Shown here piece after piece: positions 1-11,365 of a DNA stretch of 64,000 nucleotides (the first letter of the stretch is position 1; every line of letters begins with the position of its first letter). Source of the stretch: CBDAQR01 sp965199055 (lineage in GTDB: Bacteria > Pseudomonadota > Gammaproteobacteria > Pseudomonadales > Halieaceae); assembly GCA_965199055.1 (NCBI GenBank), contig CBDAQR010000003.1:744001-808000 (forward strand), read 5' to 3'. The position numbers were made by a program, and so were the translations under genes. The notes under the pieces are model-generated. The model was given only the letters and a program-made list of their open reading frames with translations. It did not search any database and was not told where the DNA came from.

Positions 1-339
1 GGCTGATCTAGGAACGCGCAATGGCAACGGATTCCTATTCGGTATCCTGCGTTTTACTTTACGCCGTATATTCAGTTTTAACTCCATATAAACACGGTAA
101 ATCCGTTTGTGATTCCAACGTTTACCCAACGCTCTGAGCCGCTTACACAGCTTTGGAAAACCCCAGCGAGGGTGCTTCTCAACCAAGGCCAGCAACGCAT
201 CAATCAGCTCACTATTCTACTCGCTTGGGCGTGTAGTAATACGCCGTGCGACTTAGCGCGGCTGCACCACAGGCCGCTCGAATGCTGACAGGGTAATCCT
301 TGCGCAAACGATCAACCCACTGCCGACGATGGACTGGCC
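1..339 (-). pseudogene. IS3-family transposase orfB, 5' part, frameshifted
   Basis: Reading the minus strand in the -1 frame relative to orfA gives an orfB N-terminus: KALGPVHRRQWVDRLRKDYP, then a stretch ending SRTAYYYTPK. A stop follows at about 212-220. The homology resumes in another frame with SELIDALLALVEKHPRWGFP and continues to the left edge. One extra base, or two missing, between about 211 and 222 explains the break. The DDE catalytic core lies beyond the window. This copy cannot make a full OrfAB transposase unless the break is a sequencing error. Confidence 0.75.
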
Positions 340-603
340 CTAAAGCTTTTTTATGATCTCTTCCTGCATCTGACTCTTCAGGCTGAGATCGGCATACATC
401 TGCTTGAGCTTGCGGTTCTCTTCTTCAAGTTCCTTGAGCCGCCGTACATCGGAGGCTTCCATTCCACCGTACTTAGAGCGCCACTTGTAAAAGGTGCTGA
501 GTCCAATGCCATGCTCTCGACATATGTCCGGAACCGGCACTCCGCTTTCTGCTTGTTTGAGAAACGCCACAATCTGCGTTTCGCTGAACTTCGATTTGCG
601 CAT
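340..603 (-). CDS. IS3-family transposase OrfA
   Basis: The 87-residue protein is a helix-turn-helix OrfA of the IS407 kind. It starts MRKSKFSETQIVAFLKQAES, has the recognition-helix stretch CREHGIGLSTFYKWRSKYGG near residues 28-47, and ends in a leucine-zipper-like coiled coil. It binds the element ends and fuses to OrfB by -1 frameshifting. The in-frame slippery heptamer A AAA AAG lies at 346-352 on the minus strand, just before its stop codon. The orfB frame is open across that point, so the frameshift signal is intact even though orfB is broken further on. Confidence 0.85.
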   Translation of the reverse strand: MRKSKFSETQIVAFLKQAESGVPVPDICREHGIGLSTFYKWRSKYGGMEASDVRRLKELEEENRKLKQMYADLSLKSQMQEEIIKKL

Positions 604-678
604 ATGTAAAAACTCCTATCACGTTAGTTTATAGAAATTTCTACGTATGAGTGGCGCTATTTTACGGGTACTTACAGC

Positions 679-834
679 GACTGGCCAGTTTTTTTTGAGC
701 TAGCAGAGGACTATCAGCTGAATTACGTCCTTCTATTGGACGTTTCACTCGCAGAACAATTGCCTGCCCAGTATTTCTCTGCCGCCCTGCAGCATCCACA
801 GTTGGTCATACTGCGAATAGAAAAATGGCGCTAG
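679..834 (+). pseudogene. 3' remnant of a gene cut by the IS3 element
   Basis: Immediately to the right of the IS end an open frame runs 51 codons to a TAG at 832-834. It starts DWPVFFELAEDYQLNYVLLL and ends LVILRIEKWR. The composition looks like ordinary globular protein and no family is recognisable. It points towards, and converges on, the FAD oxidoreductase gene seven bases away. The 5' part of the gene must lie beyond the IS, outside the window. The frame also stays open into the IS end, so a read-through product is possible. Confidence 0.55.
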
Positions 835-840
835 GAGAAA

Positions 841-2316
841 CTACGCGATATTTGCATTCAGGCGAAAGATATTGTCAGGGTCGTAGCGCTTTTTAATCTT
901 CAATAACCTGGCGTAGTTACCCTGGTAATTACGATTCCACTCGACACCGTCCTTACCGCCATTTTCGTCATCGGCTTCCACGGAATAAAAGCCGTAGGTT
1001 TGGGGTGAGAGCAATTCCCAGTACTTCTTGATCCAGGCAACATGCTTAGCAGAAGGCTGGTCGGGCTGCCAGCCGATGGTCGCCATCATATTGTAGTTGG
1101 CGTAACGGTGCGGAAACGCGGTCGCATCCGCGGGGACGCGCGCGATAGCACCGCCGGCCTGCTGAAAGATCATTTGCGTGGATCGTCCTGGTGCAGGCTC
1201 CATGCCATGCACAATATCGTCTATGAGTGCTGGCGTAATCTGGGTGACAAACCCACCCTTGAGATAGGACGCTGTGGCGCGCGGTGCATCACTGTCACCA
1301 CTGCGCTGCAGTGCTTCGTAGTCGGTCATAGACACCGTTTCGCGGATGGCCTTGCCCATCTGGGCGAAGCGCTGAAGTTCTTTACGTCCCAGGTTCTCAT
1401 CCCCACACCAAACACACTGGAAAAACACGAAACCGTCGGTATTCCCCGGTGGAAAACCAAATATCAGGTCCATCTGCATTTCATCGGGCAAATCTATCGA
1501 CTGCTCCGCATAGAACTGCAAGGCATCGCGTAATCGGCCATAGGGGTAGATGAAATTCCCCAGCAGCACTTGCCGGCCCATAGGGTGCAAATCAAATTCG
1601 AAGGCGGTAACCACGCCGAAATTGCTGCCACCACCGCGCACCGCCCAGTAAAGATCCTGATTTTGCTCGGCATTGGCGTGGCGCAGTTCACCATCGGCGC
1701 TGACTACATCCACCGCGTGAATATTATCCAGGGTGAGACCGTACTTACGGCCAAGACGCCCGAACCCACCGCCGGTCGCTAAACCACCTACACCGGTGTG
1801 AGATACCGTGCCCGCAGTTGTTACCAAACCTTGCGCCATGGCCTCATGGTCCAACGCACCCAGCAGACTGCCACCCGACACATAGGCACGGCGCTCATCC
1901 GCATTCACGCGGCAGTACCGCAAGCGGGACAGATCGATCATCATTCCGCCCTCTACGGTGCTCTTACCAGCGGCGCTATGGCCACCGCACTTCACAGCCG
2001 TAGACAGCCTATGCTCCTGGGCAAACTGCACTGCTCGACTAACATCAGCAACCCCACTAGGCTGTACGATTAGCGCAGGGTGCTTATCGATCATTGGATT
2101 CAGTACCAGTCGCGCTTCTTCATAGGCGGCGCTACCGGGTAGCAACATAGGACCGCGCAGGCTGGCCGCGAGATCAGCGACAACGCCCTCACTGATACTG
2201 ATCTCTTTGCCATCAATATTTAGCGCATTCACCTCGCTGGCTGCGCGCAGCAGTTGAGGAAAGGCGATAGATCCGCCTGTCAGCAGGGCAGATTGCAGAA
2301 ATTGACGTCGTTTCAT
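841..2316 (-). CDS. Tat-exported FAD-linked oxidoreductase, BBE-like
   Basis: This is a flavoprotein oxidase of the PCMH-type FAD-binding family with a berberine-bridge-like C-terminus. A twin-arginine signal (MKRRQFLQSALL) starts the protein, which favours the ATG at 2316 over a GTG nine bases upstream. The FAD domain has CGGHS at residues 110-114, whose His113 is the usual covalent flavin attachment site. GVGGLATGGGFGRLGRK lies at 175-191. In bicovalent family members a second flavin link comes from a Cys in the motif before GVGG; here that stretch is AGTVSHTGVGG, so only the His link is expected. The C-terminal BBE segment is present (NYARLLKIKKRYDPDNIF). It is probably a periplasmic oxidase of a sugar or small alcohol; the substrate is unknown. 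Confidence 0.8.
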   Translation of the reverse strand: MKRRQFLQSALLTGGSIAFPQLLRAASEVNALNIDGKEISISEGVVADLAASLRGPMLLPGSAAYEEARLVLNPMIDKHPALIVQPSGVADVSRAVQFAQEHRLSTAVKCGGHSAAGKSTVEGGMMIDLSRLRYCRVNADERRAYVSGGSLLGALDHEAMAQGLVTTAGTVSHTGVGGLATGGGFGRLGRKYGLTLDNIHAVDVVSADGELRHANAEQNQDLYWAVRGGGSNFGVVTAFEFDLHPMGRQVLLGNFIYPYGRLRDALQFYAEQSIDLPDEMQMDLIFGFPPGNTDGFVFFQCVWCGDENLGRKELQRFAQMGKAIRETVSMTDYEALQRSGDSDAPRATASYLKGGFVTQITPALIDDIVHGMEPAPGRSTQMIFQQAGGAIARVPADATAFPHRYANYNMMATIGWQPDQPSAKHVAWIKKYWELLSPQTYGFYSVEADDENGGKDGVEWNRNYQGNYARLLKIKKRYDPDNIFRLNANIA

Positions 2317-2398
2317 ACTGAGCACTCATTACGCTTTCTACCAGTGTAGACGAAGCCACATCATCGCCATTGAAATGAGTAGGAAGAATTCGAAAGCT

Positions 2399-3535
2399 CT
2401 ACTGCGCTTGCGCTCGCTGCGTCTTGAATGCATACAGAGCAAAGGAAGCTAACCAATGCTGTCCTGCATAGTCACCATCGGTGATCTTCGAAAGTGAGTA
2501 ATCGAGGTGTTCTGTTGCCAGGTTGTAGGCGTTGTTGTTATCAGCCAACGGATAAAGGCACCAGGCGCGCGAGAAATTGAGCCCGTCCAGATGGACAAGC
2601 TTGCCGTCGGAGCGGTCGAGAATTTTGCTCGGGGTCAGATCCAGTGACTGCTGGTGCAACTCAGGTAGGAAGCTCGCCGACCAGCCTTCAAACTCTGCGT
2701 CTGACAGCACTTTGCGCATCAAATCGAGCTCCTGCAGGCAGGGCGACAGGAAATCATAGCCACTGGGTTCCCAGCCGATGGGGCAGTCACGGTCATCCAT
2801 GAAAAAGCGCATCGCGTTCTCTCGAATGCTACGCTCTAACGCGACATCGCTCACGGCGAGCGCGTAATCATAGGCAAAGCTCATTCCAAAGGCTGAGTTG
2901 GTGTGCTCGCCCACGCGGATGGGGTACACCAACTTAGGCAGGTATTCGACATACGCCTGGGAGAGGTAGTCGGCCAGGGGTTGAAGATTGGCCGCCCATA
3001 CACCGGCCTTTTCATGATCCCAGCTGAGTAGTTCCTCCTGTAACTTCAGCAGCCACGCCCAGCCATAGGTCCTTTCGAACGACTTCGACTCACGGTTCAT
3101 GGAGAAGTAAGCAATCTCCTGCGCAATATTTTCAGCGCTGAGATTCTGGTCCAGCATACGGATGGCTTCATCCTTGCGAGCCAGCTCTGGGAAGGTCTTC
3201 ATCAGGTAAACCAAAGACCAGTGGCCGTGGACCGCTGAATGCCAATCAAAGCAGCCATAAAAGGCAGGGTGGTGATCGATAGGCATGGCCAGGTCTTCTG
3301 GCTTCGCTATGACGACGCCAGATTTATACGGCAGCGGATTCTGAATGCAGGCCAGGGGTAACTCAGCCAGTCGATTGGCTTCATCAAGGTTTAACTCAAC
3401 ATTAAGACCAATTCTTGTCGGCGCGGCTGCCACTTGTGCCTCCGGTGCGGATGGTGATTCGGGATGGTTTTGCTGACCACAAGCGGCAATCAGCAGGGAA
3501 ATGAAAAGACAGCTACACAGACGCTTTGCTTTCAT
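2399..3535 (-). CDS. DUF2891-family lipoprotein
   Basis: This is a 378-residue protein with a lipoprotein signal peptide. The lipobox LIAAC at residues 15-19 predicts lipidation of Cys19 and membrane anchoring. The rest matches the DUF2891 family, with the typical HPAFYGCFDWHSAVHGHWSL followed by conserved Trp- and Glu-rich helices. The family is uncharacterised. The all-helical, His/Asp/Trp-rich pattern resembles alpha/alpha-barrel glycan enzymes, but that is inference. It lies just downstream of the rrn terminator and just upstream of the Tat-exported oxidoreductase in the same direction, so both proteins may act in the envelope. Confidence 0.75.
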   Translation of the reverse strand: MKAKRLCSCLFISLLIAACGQQNHPESPSAPEAQVAAAPTRIGLNVELNLDEANRLAELPLACIQNPLPYKSGVVIAKPEDLAMPIDHHPAFYGCFDWHSAVHGHWSLVYLMKTFPELARKDEAIRMLDQNLSAENIAQEIAYFSMNRESKSFERTYGWAWLLKLQEELLSWDHEKAGVWAANLQPLADYLSQAYVEYLPKLVYPIRVGEHTNSAFGMSFAYDYALAVSDVALERSIRENAMRFFMDDRDCPIGWEPSGYDFLSPCLQELDLMRKVLSDAEFEGWSASFLPELHQQSLDLTPSKILDRSDGKLVHLDGLNFSRAWCLYPLADNNNAYNLATEHLDYSLSKITDGDYAGQHWLASFALYAFKTQRAQAQ

Positions 3536-3593
3536 AAGGTTATCTTTCGGTTTATGCGCTTGCGCATCAACATAACTTTTCCCCGGGCAAAGA

Positions 3594-3625
3594 AAAACCC
3601 CTGCAGCGATTGCTACAGGGGTTTT
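3594..3625 (-). terminator. Intrinsic terminator of the rrn operon
   Basis: AAAACCCCTG at 3594-3603 pairs with CAGGGGTTTT at 3616-3625, with a small inner AGC/GCT pair. On the minus strand the hairpin ends in a T run. It lies about 10 nt after the 5S gene, where an rrn terminator is expected. Confidence 0.8.
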
Positions 3626-3634
3626 GGTTTAGAA

Positions 3635-3750
3635 GCCTGGCGATGACCTACTCTCACATGGGGAAGCCCCACACTACCATCGGCGATGAACCGTTTCACT
3701 GCTGAGTTCGGAATGGGGTCAGGTGGTTCCAGTTCTCTATGGTCGCCAGG
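3635..3750 (-). rRNA. rrf: 5S ribosomal RNA
   Basis: The minus strand begins GCCTGGCGACCATAGAGAAC and ends with the complementary GTCATCGCCAGGC. This is the closed terminal stem of bacterial 5S rRNA. The internal loop E and A-site arm sequences are recognisable (CCATCTGAACTCAGCAGTG-type, here CCGAACTCAGCAGTGAAACG). The length is about 116 nt. The gene is last in the operon, 217 bp after 23S, and is followed at once by the terminator. Confidence 0.93.
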
Positions 3751-3967
3751 CAAGCTGGTATGTTGTGTACGTCTGTCTTACGTCCATTCGGACTGCGGTA
3801 CAACAACAAATAGGGTGGCAGATCCGGCCTTTAGAGCCGTTCAACTGAGTTGATGCTATGCAACGTTCACCGGTGATCTCTCATCCGATTACTAGCCACT
3901 CAGCTACCTAAGTAACTGTGACTTGATCTCACATCCACGTTTCTTGTCTAAGAAAACTTAGATTATA

Positions 3968-6879
<2,912 letters not shown>

Positions 6880-7083
6880 ATATAACCTAAGTCATCTGCC
6901 AAGAAACTCACAATCCATTCTCCTTCCTCAAAGACTTTCCCAGCTACGGGAACCACAAGCCTCCAATTCCACGCCCGAGCAGGCGCAAATGGATCGCAAT
7001 TAGATGTTCTCTTATGACCTGGTAGCCGACTAGACCACCAACTCACTGCCAAAAACCCTTTCGTTACCTACTCAGCATGGCTT

Positions 7084-7105
7084 AAAAAAAACATCCGCCG
7101 GATGT
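7084..7105 (-). terminator. Terminator-like hairpin inside the rrn spacer
   Basis: On the minus strand ACATCC-GGC-GGATGT is followed by eight T residues. That is a short but classical intrinsic-terminator shape. It lies between tRNA-Ala and 23S, where termination would cut off 23S and 5S. Antitermination from the upstream boxA would have to override it, or it may be an attenuator. Confidence 0.45.
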
Positions 7106-7305
7106 GACGCTCAAGTCACAGTGTTACTTCGATTTCAAAACTCAACTTACCCAAAGGGCAAGTCTGTTTTGGAACTCCAGATTCATTACGTGCGTTGGAT
7201 GTCACGCAACAAACCTGTTTGTTTTTTGGATGTCGAACTCTACACCAGCAGCACTAAAGCACCACGGTAAGAGTCTCAATCCAATCAACTCAGCTTAATC
7301 TACCT

Positions 7306-7317
7306 TGTTAAAGAACA
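7306..7317 (-). promoter_or_regulatory. boxA antitermination element
   Basis: The minus strand reads TGTTCTTTAACA, one base from the known rrn boxA TGCTCTTTAACA bound by NusB-NusE. It lies in the spacer before 23S, the usual place for the second boxA of an rrn operon. Confidence 0.75.
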
Positions 7318-7422
7318 TCCGGTTGTCAAAACCAGAGACAAAAAATCCGCTTTCTAACGTCCGCGGATTACTTGGCTCTGACCTCGTTATCGCAACAATT
7401 TACAGCTCGCCAACAAAAGAAA

Positions 7423-7498
7423 TGGTGGAGCTATGCGGGATCGAACCGCAGACCTCTTGAATGCAAATCAAGCGCTCTCCCAGCTGAGCTATAGCCCC
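7423..7498 (-). tRNA. tRNA-Ala (anticodon TGC)
   Basis: The minus strand starts GGGGCTATAGCTCAGCTGGG and ends with an encoded CCA (TAGCTCCACCA). The anticodon arm CTTGATTTGCATTCAAG has TGC in the loop. It is 76 nt with a closed acceptor stem. It is the second tRNA of the 16S-23S spacer, 9 bp after tRNA-Ile. Confidence 0.95.
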
Positions 7499-7507
7499 AT
7501 ACAAACT

Positions 7508-7584
<77 letters not shown>

Positions 7585-7668
7585 AAGTGATCAGCGGCAA
7601 TTCGTTGCAATAACCGGTAAGACAAAGACAGGTGTGTGAACACTTGATGCCAGTAAGGCATTTCGTTT

Positions 7669-9070
<1,402 letters not shown>

Positions 9071-9082
9071 TGTGTCTCTCTC

Positions 9083-9250
9083 GATGTACTGATTAGCTAT
9101 TAGTACATCAGGTAAGGTGGTGAGTCTGTTCCCGCCCTGAGGTCTTCGAACCTGCCCTGTAGATCAGACCCCACCTCGCAATTACCTTTAAAACTGGATG
9201 GTATCCAAGCCCTCGCCCGTTGGCGATGAGGCTGCACATACAAGGTAAGT
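9083..9250 (+). ncRNA. Putative IS110 bridge RNA
   Basis: The known IS110-family member IS621 encodes a bridge RNA in the non-coding end upstream of its recombinase, and this region sits in the same place. I see three folds. First, an 11-bp hairpin, 9083-9093 with 9099-9109 (one G-U pair). Second, a long stem, 9111-9120 and 9124-9128 pairing with 9165-9169, 9171-9175 and 9182-9186. It encloses an internal loop capped by AGGT/ACCT at 9140-9143 and 9150-9153. Third, a hairpin with AGCC/GGCT ends and a TCGCC/GGCGA inner stem near 9207-9233. The internal loop strands would be the target guides: TCCCGCCCT at 9130-9138 and GCCCTGTAG at 9154-9162. Folding was done by eye, and the exact RNA ends are unknown. 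Confidence 0.6.
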
Positions 9251-9261
9251 GGAGAGGAAAT

Positions 9262-9439
9262 ATGGCTATTATCGGCATTGATGTCAGTAAGGCAAAACTG
9301 GACACCCTGTGGATCCGGGACATTGAGACCATGAAGGTCAAAAGCAAAGTCCAGCCCAATACGCCCCAGGGCCACCAGGCTCTATTGAGCTGGGCGACCA
9401 AACAAACCGGCGAAGCGATTGATGAACTGCACTTCGTGA
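9262..9439 (+). pseudogene. IS110-family transposase, N-terminal fragment
   Basis: MAIIGIDVSKAKLDTLWIRD is the typical start of an IS110-family DEDD (RuvC-like) recombinase, and Asp7 is the first catalytic acid. The ATG at 9262 follows a good ribosome site, GGAGAGG, at 9251-9257. An upstream in-frame ATG at 9220 would fall inside the putative bridge RNA and lacks family similarity. Fifty-nine codons remain. The IS3 element then supplies ATG-TAG, so the remaining catalytic residues and the C-terminal Tnp domain are lost. The fragment is inactive by itself. Confidence 0.8.
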
Positions 9440-9510
9440 TGTAGTGGCACACTGAATTTGGCCACCTGAATCTGGGTGATACTATCACCCCTCAAGACAC
9501 AGGTGAGCAA

Positions 9511-9825
9511 ATGACCAAACGATCCAGACCAAACTTTAGCCCGGAGTTTCGACTCGAAGTCGCACAATTAGTCGTTGACCAAGGCTATACCGTCAGAGCC
9601 GCGAGTGAAGCGATGAACGTCAGTAAATCTTCAGTGGAGGGCTGGGTTCGCCAGCTTCGGCTAGAGCGCTCGGGAGAAACACCTCAGAAAGGCACGCCAC
9701 TGACCGAGGAGCAGCGCCGTATTCGCGACCTGGAACGTCAGATCAAACGGCTGGAAACAGAGAAAGACATATTAAAAAAGGGTATGGCTCTCTTGATGTC
9801 CGACGAGCTGAAAAATATTCGATAA
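9511..9825 (+). CDS. IS3-family transposase OrfA
   Basis: The 104-residue OrfA has an N-terminal helix-turn-helix (FSPEFRLEVAQLVVDQGYTV, then AASEAMNVSKSSVEGWVRQL, about residues 9-50). A coiled-coil region near residues 68-95 mediates multimerisation (RRIRDLERQIKRLETEKDIL). It binds the inverted repeats. The heptamer A AAA AAG at 9774-9780 is in its reading frame (TTA AAA AAG), and slippage there produces OrfAB. Ordinary termination at 9823-9825 gives OrfA alone, which usually regulates transposition. Confidence 0.92.
   Translation: MTKRSRPNFSPEFRLEVAQLVVDQGYTVRAASEAMNVSKSSVEGWVRQLRLERSGETPQKGTPLTEEQRRIRDLERQIKRLETEKDILKKGMALLMSDELKNIR
9774..9780 (+). other. Programmed -1 frameshift site
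   Basis: The heptamer AAAAAAG is phased as A AAA AAG in orfA. After a -1 slip, the orfB frame is open without a stop from 9780 to the orfB body (beginning GYGSLDVRRAEKYSIIQRLQ). This is the standard way IS3 elements make the OrfAB transposase. I did not test for a downstream stimulatory structure. Confidence 0.8.
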
Positions 9826-9857
9826 TTCAGCGGTTACAAGAGAGCTATCCCGTTAAG

Positions 9858-10691
9858 TTGCTATGCCATGTCTTTGATATTCAACGCAGTAGCTACCGAT
9901 ATTGGCGAGAGCGCCCGAAGGGTGACAACTCCCATCGTTGCAGGCTTAAGCTTATGGTTCACGCTGCTCACCGCCTAAGTGGTGGCTCAGCTGGTGCAAG
10001 AACCGTTGCCCAGATCGTTAGCCGTAATGGAACGCCATTGACTCGTTACGTTGCGGGTAAGTTGATGAAGGAGTTGGGACTGGTGAGTAGCCAGCTTCCA
10101 AAACACGCCTATAAGCGTGCTGACAAGCTACACGTAGCCATTCCAAATACCTTGAATCGGCAGTTTTCTGTAGCAGAACCCAACCAGGTGTGGTGCAGCG
10201 ATATTACATATATTTGGACGGGTCAACGCTGGGCCTATCTAGCCATGATACTGGATCTCTACGCGAGAAAACCGGTTGGTTGGGCGTTTTCTTATCGGGC
10301 CGACAGTGAACTGACCCGTAAGGCGTTGATGATGGCTTATGAATCCAGAGGAAGACCAAAGGGAGTGCTATTCCACTCGGATCAGGGAGTTCAGTACACC
10401 AGTACAAAATTCCGTCAGCATCTCTGGCGGTATCAGATACAACAGAGCATGAGTCGACGGGGAAACTGCTGGGATAACGCGCCAATGGAGCGCTTCTTCC
10501 GCAGCCTAAAAACCGAGTGGGTTCCAGAGACGGGCTATCGGAGTTTTACTGAAGCCAAGCAGTCAATCAATGACTATATCGTGAGGTACTACAACTCGAT
10601 CAGACCGCATTCGAATAACAACATGAAAACACCCAATCAGGCAGAAAACGAATACTGGAAAGCTTATAAAACCGTGGCCAGTTTTAGTTGA
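9858..10691 (+). CDS. IS3-family transposase OrfB (DDE integrase)
   Basis: This is the catalytic part of the transposase, with the full DDE triad in order. D is in NQVWCSDITY, D is in VLFHSDQGVQYTS, and E is in CWDNAPMERFFRSLK, followed by the IRPHSNNNMKTP tail common in this family. It cuts and joins the element ends as the OrfAB fusion. The stated start is the first start-like codon in the frame. The real product is the fusion, whose frame is open from 9780. The stop lies eight bases inside the right end of the element. Confidence 0.92.
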   Translation: MLCHVFDIQRSSYRYWRERPKGDNSHRCRLKLMVHAAHRLSGGSAGARTVAQIVSRNGTPLTRYVAGKLMKELGLVSSQLPKHAYKRADKLHVAIPNTLNRQFSVAEPNQVWCSDITYIWTGQRWAYLAMILDLYARKPVGWAFSYRADSELTRKALMMAYESRGRPKGVLFHSDQGVQYTSTKFRQHLWRYQIQQSMSRRGNCWDNAPMERFFRSLKTEWVPETGYRSFTEAKQSINDYIVRYYNSIRPHSNNNMKTPNQAENEYWKAYKTVASFS

Positions 10692-10740
10692 CCACTACAC
10701 ACCAATACGCGCCTCAGGGAGACGATTTATAAGGCCTGAC

Positions 10741-11358
10741 TTATGCCTCGTCCAATAACTTAGCGTTACTAGTAGGGTTACGCTTTTTCCAGAAGCGAAT
10801 AATGCGCCAACCCAGCAGCAAACCGAACACCAGGGTGTAGGCCAGGGCCTCTCCCAAATCACTCCTGGCTTGCCAAATGAGATGCAAGCACAGCAGGATC
10901 GAGCACAGGTAGACGGCCCGATGTAATTGCGCCCAGCGCCGCCCCAGACGACGTTGCATCGTGCGAGTCGAGGTGAGCGCCAGCGGCAGCATCAGCAACC
11001 AGGCACCAAACCCCACAGTAATATAGGGGCGCTCGATAAGCTCTTCCGCCACCCGCGCAACAGACCAGCCGAGGAAGAACTGCAAATAGACCAGCAAATG
11101 CAGGCACGCGTAAAAGAACACAAATAGACCCAATGTACGCCGTATCCGAATCCAGTAGCTGTTATCAGTCCAGCTACGCAGCGGGCTCATCAACAGGGTA
11201 AGAATCAGTATCCGCGCCGACCACTCTCCCGTCATATGCATCAACTGTTCAGCGGGATCGGGTCCGAGCCGGTCGGCAAAGATGGCACCGACGATTGCTG
11301 CGAACGGTATAAGGCACAATAAAAAAGGGCCATGCCGGGACAAATACTGTTTGAACAT
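10741..11358 (-). CDS. msrQ: MsrQ, haem-binding membrane subunit of MsrPQ
   Basis: MsrQ (formerly YedZ) passes electrons from the respiratory chain or flavin reductase to MsrP for repair of methionine sulfoxide in periplasmic proteins. The 205-residue protein has about six hydrophobic helices and the family's histidines, such as FYACLHLLVYLQF near residue 80, LHRAVYLCSILLCLHLIW near 145-162. It follows msrP by 7 bp in the same direction. Its stop codon is only 41 bp from the IS3 right end, so the gene sits at the edge of the rearranged rrn region. The 41 bp between them (10700-10740) hold nothing recognisable. Confidence 0.92.
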   Translation of the reverse strand: MFKQYLSRHGPFLLCLIPFAAIVGAIFADRLGPDPAEQLMHMTGEWSARILILTLLMSPLRSWTDNSYWIRIRRTLGLFVFFYACLHLLVYLQFFLGWSVARVAEELIERPYITVGFGAWLLMLPLALTSTRTMQRRLGRRWAQLHRAVYLCSILLCLHLIWQARSDLGEALAYTLVFGLLLGWRIIRFWKKRNPTSNAKLLDEA

Positions 11359-11365
11359 GAACGGG

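Larger units (their letters stand above)
1..676 (-). mobile_element. IS3-family insertion sequence (IS407-like), partial
   Basis: This is the orfA-proximal end of an IS3-family element. It runs off the left edge of the window. The outer end reads TGTAAGTACCCGTAAAATAG on the minus strand, finishing at 676. It has the TG...CA form usual for IS3-family ends. Inside are an intact orfA (340-603) and a broken orfB (1-339). The other end lies outside the window, so the inverted repeat and the target duplication cannot be checked. The element inserted into a plus-strand gene whose 3' end survives at 679-834. Confidence 0.85.
6880..7422 (-). other. tRNA-Ala to 23S internal transcribed spacer
   Basis: This 543-bp spacer holds no gene. 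It contains a boxA antitermination site (7306-7317) and a terminator-like hairpin (7084-7105), both read with the rRNA operon. The sequence next to 23S should form part of the 23S processing stem, which I did not fold. The open frames here have no protein features. Confidence 0.8.
9071..9439 (+). mobile_element. IS110-family element, left-end fragment inside 16S
   Basis: The fragment runs from the 16S break at 9070/9071 to the IS3 element at 9440. It contains a structured non-coding leader of about 190 bp and the first 59 codons of an IS110-family transposase. IS110 elements have long non-coding ends and insert at a short core, often CT. The 16S flank ends in CT at 9069-9070, which fits. The right part of the element and the other half of the 16S target are absent. 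Confidence 0.75.
9440..10699 (+). mobile_element. Complete IS3-family insertion sequence
   Basis: The element is 1260 bp. The left end TGTAGTGGCACACTGAATTT and the right end, read inward as TGTAGTGGTCAACTAAAACT, form imperfect inverted repeats that continue into TGGCCAC on both sides. It carries orfA and orfB with an intact frameshift signal and complete DDE motifs, so it looks active. The flanks (GTGA on the left, CACC on the right) show no target duplication. The right flank is also no longer IS110 sequence. A deletion starting at the IS end, or recombination between copies, would explain both. Confidence 0.9.

Noticed and set aside
9220..9261. Upstream ATG for the IS110 transposase
   Set aside because: The extra 14 residues are not family-like and lie in the structured leader. 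The ATG at 9262 has a good ribosome site.
9435..10704. Target-site duplication of the IS3 element
   Set aside because: Flanks GTGA and CACC do not match over three to five bases.
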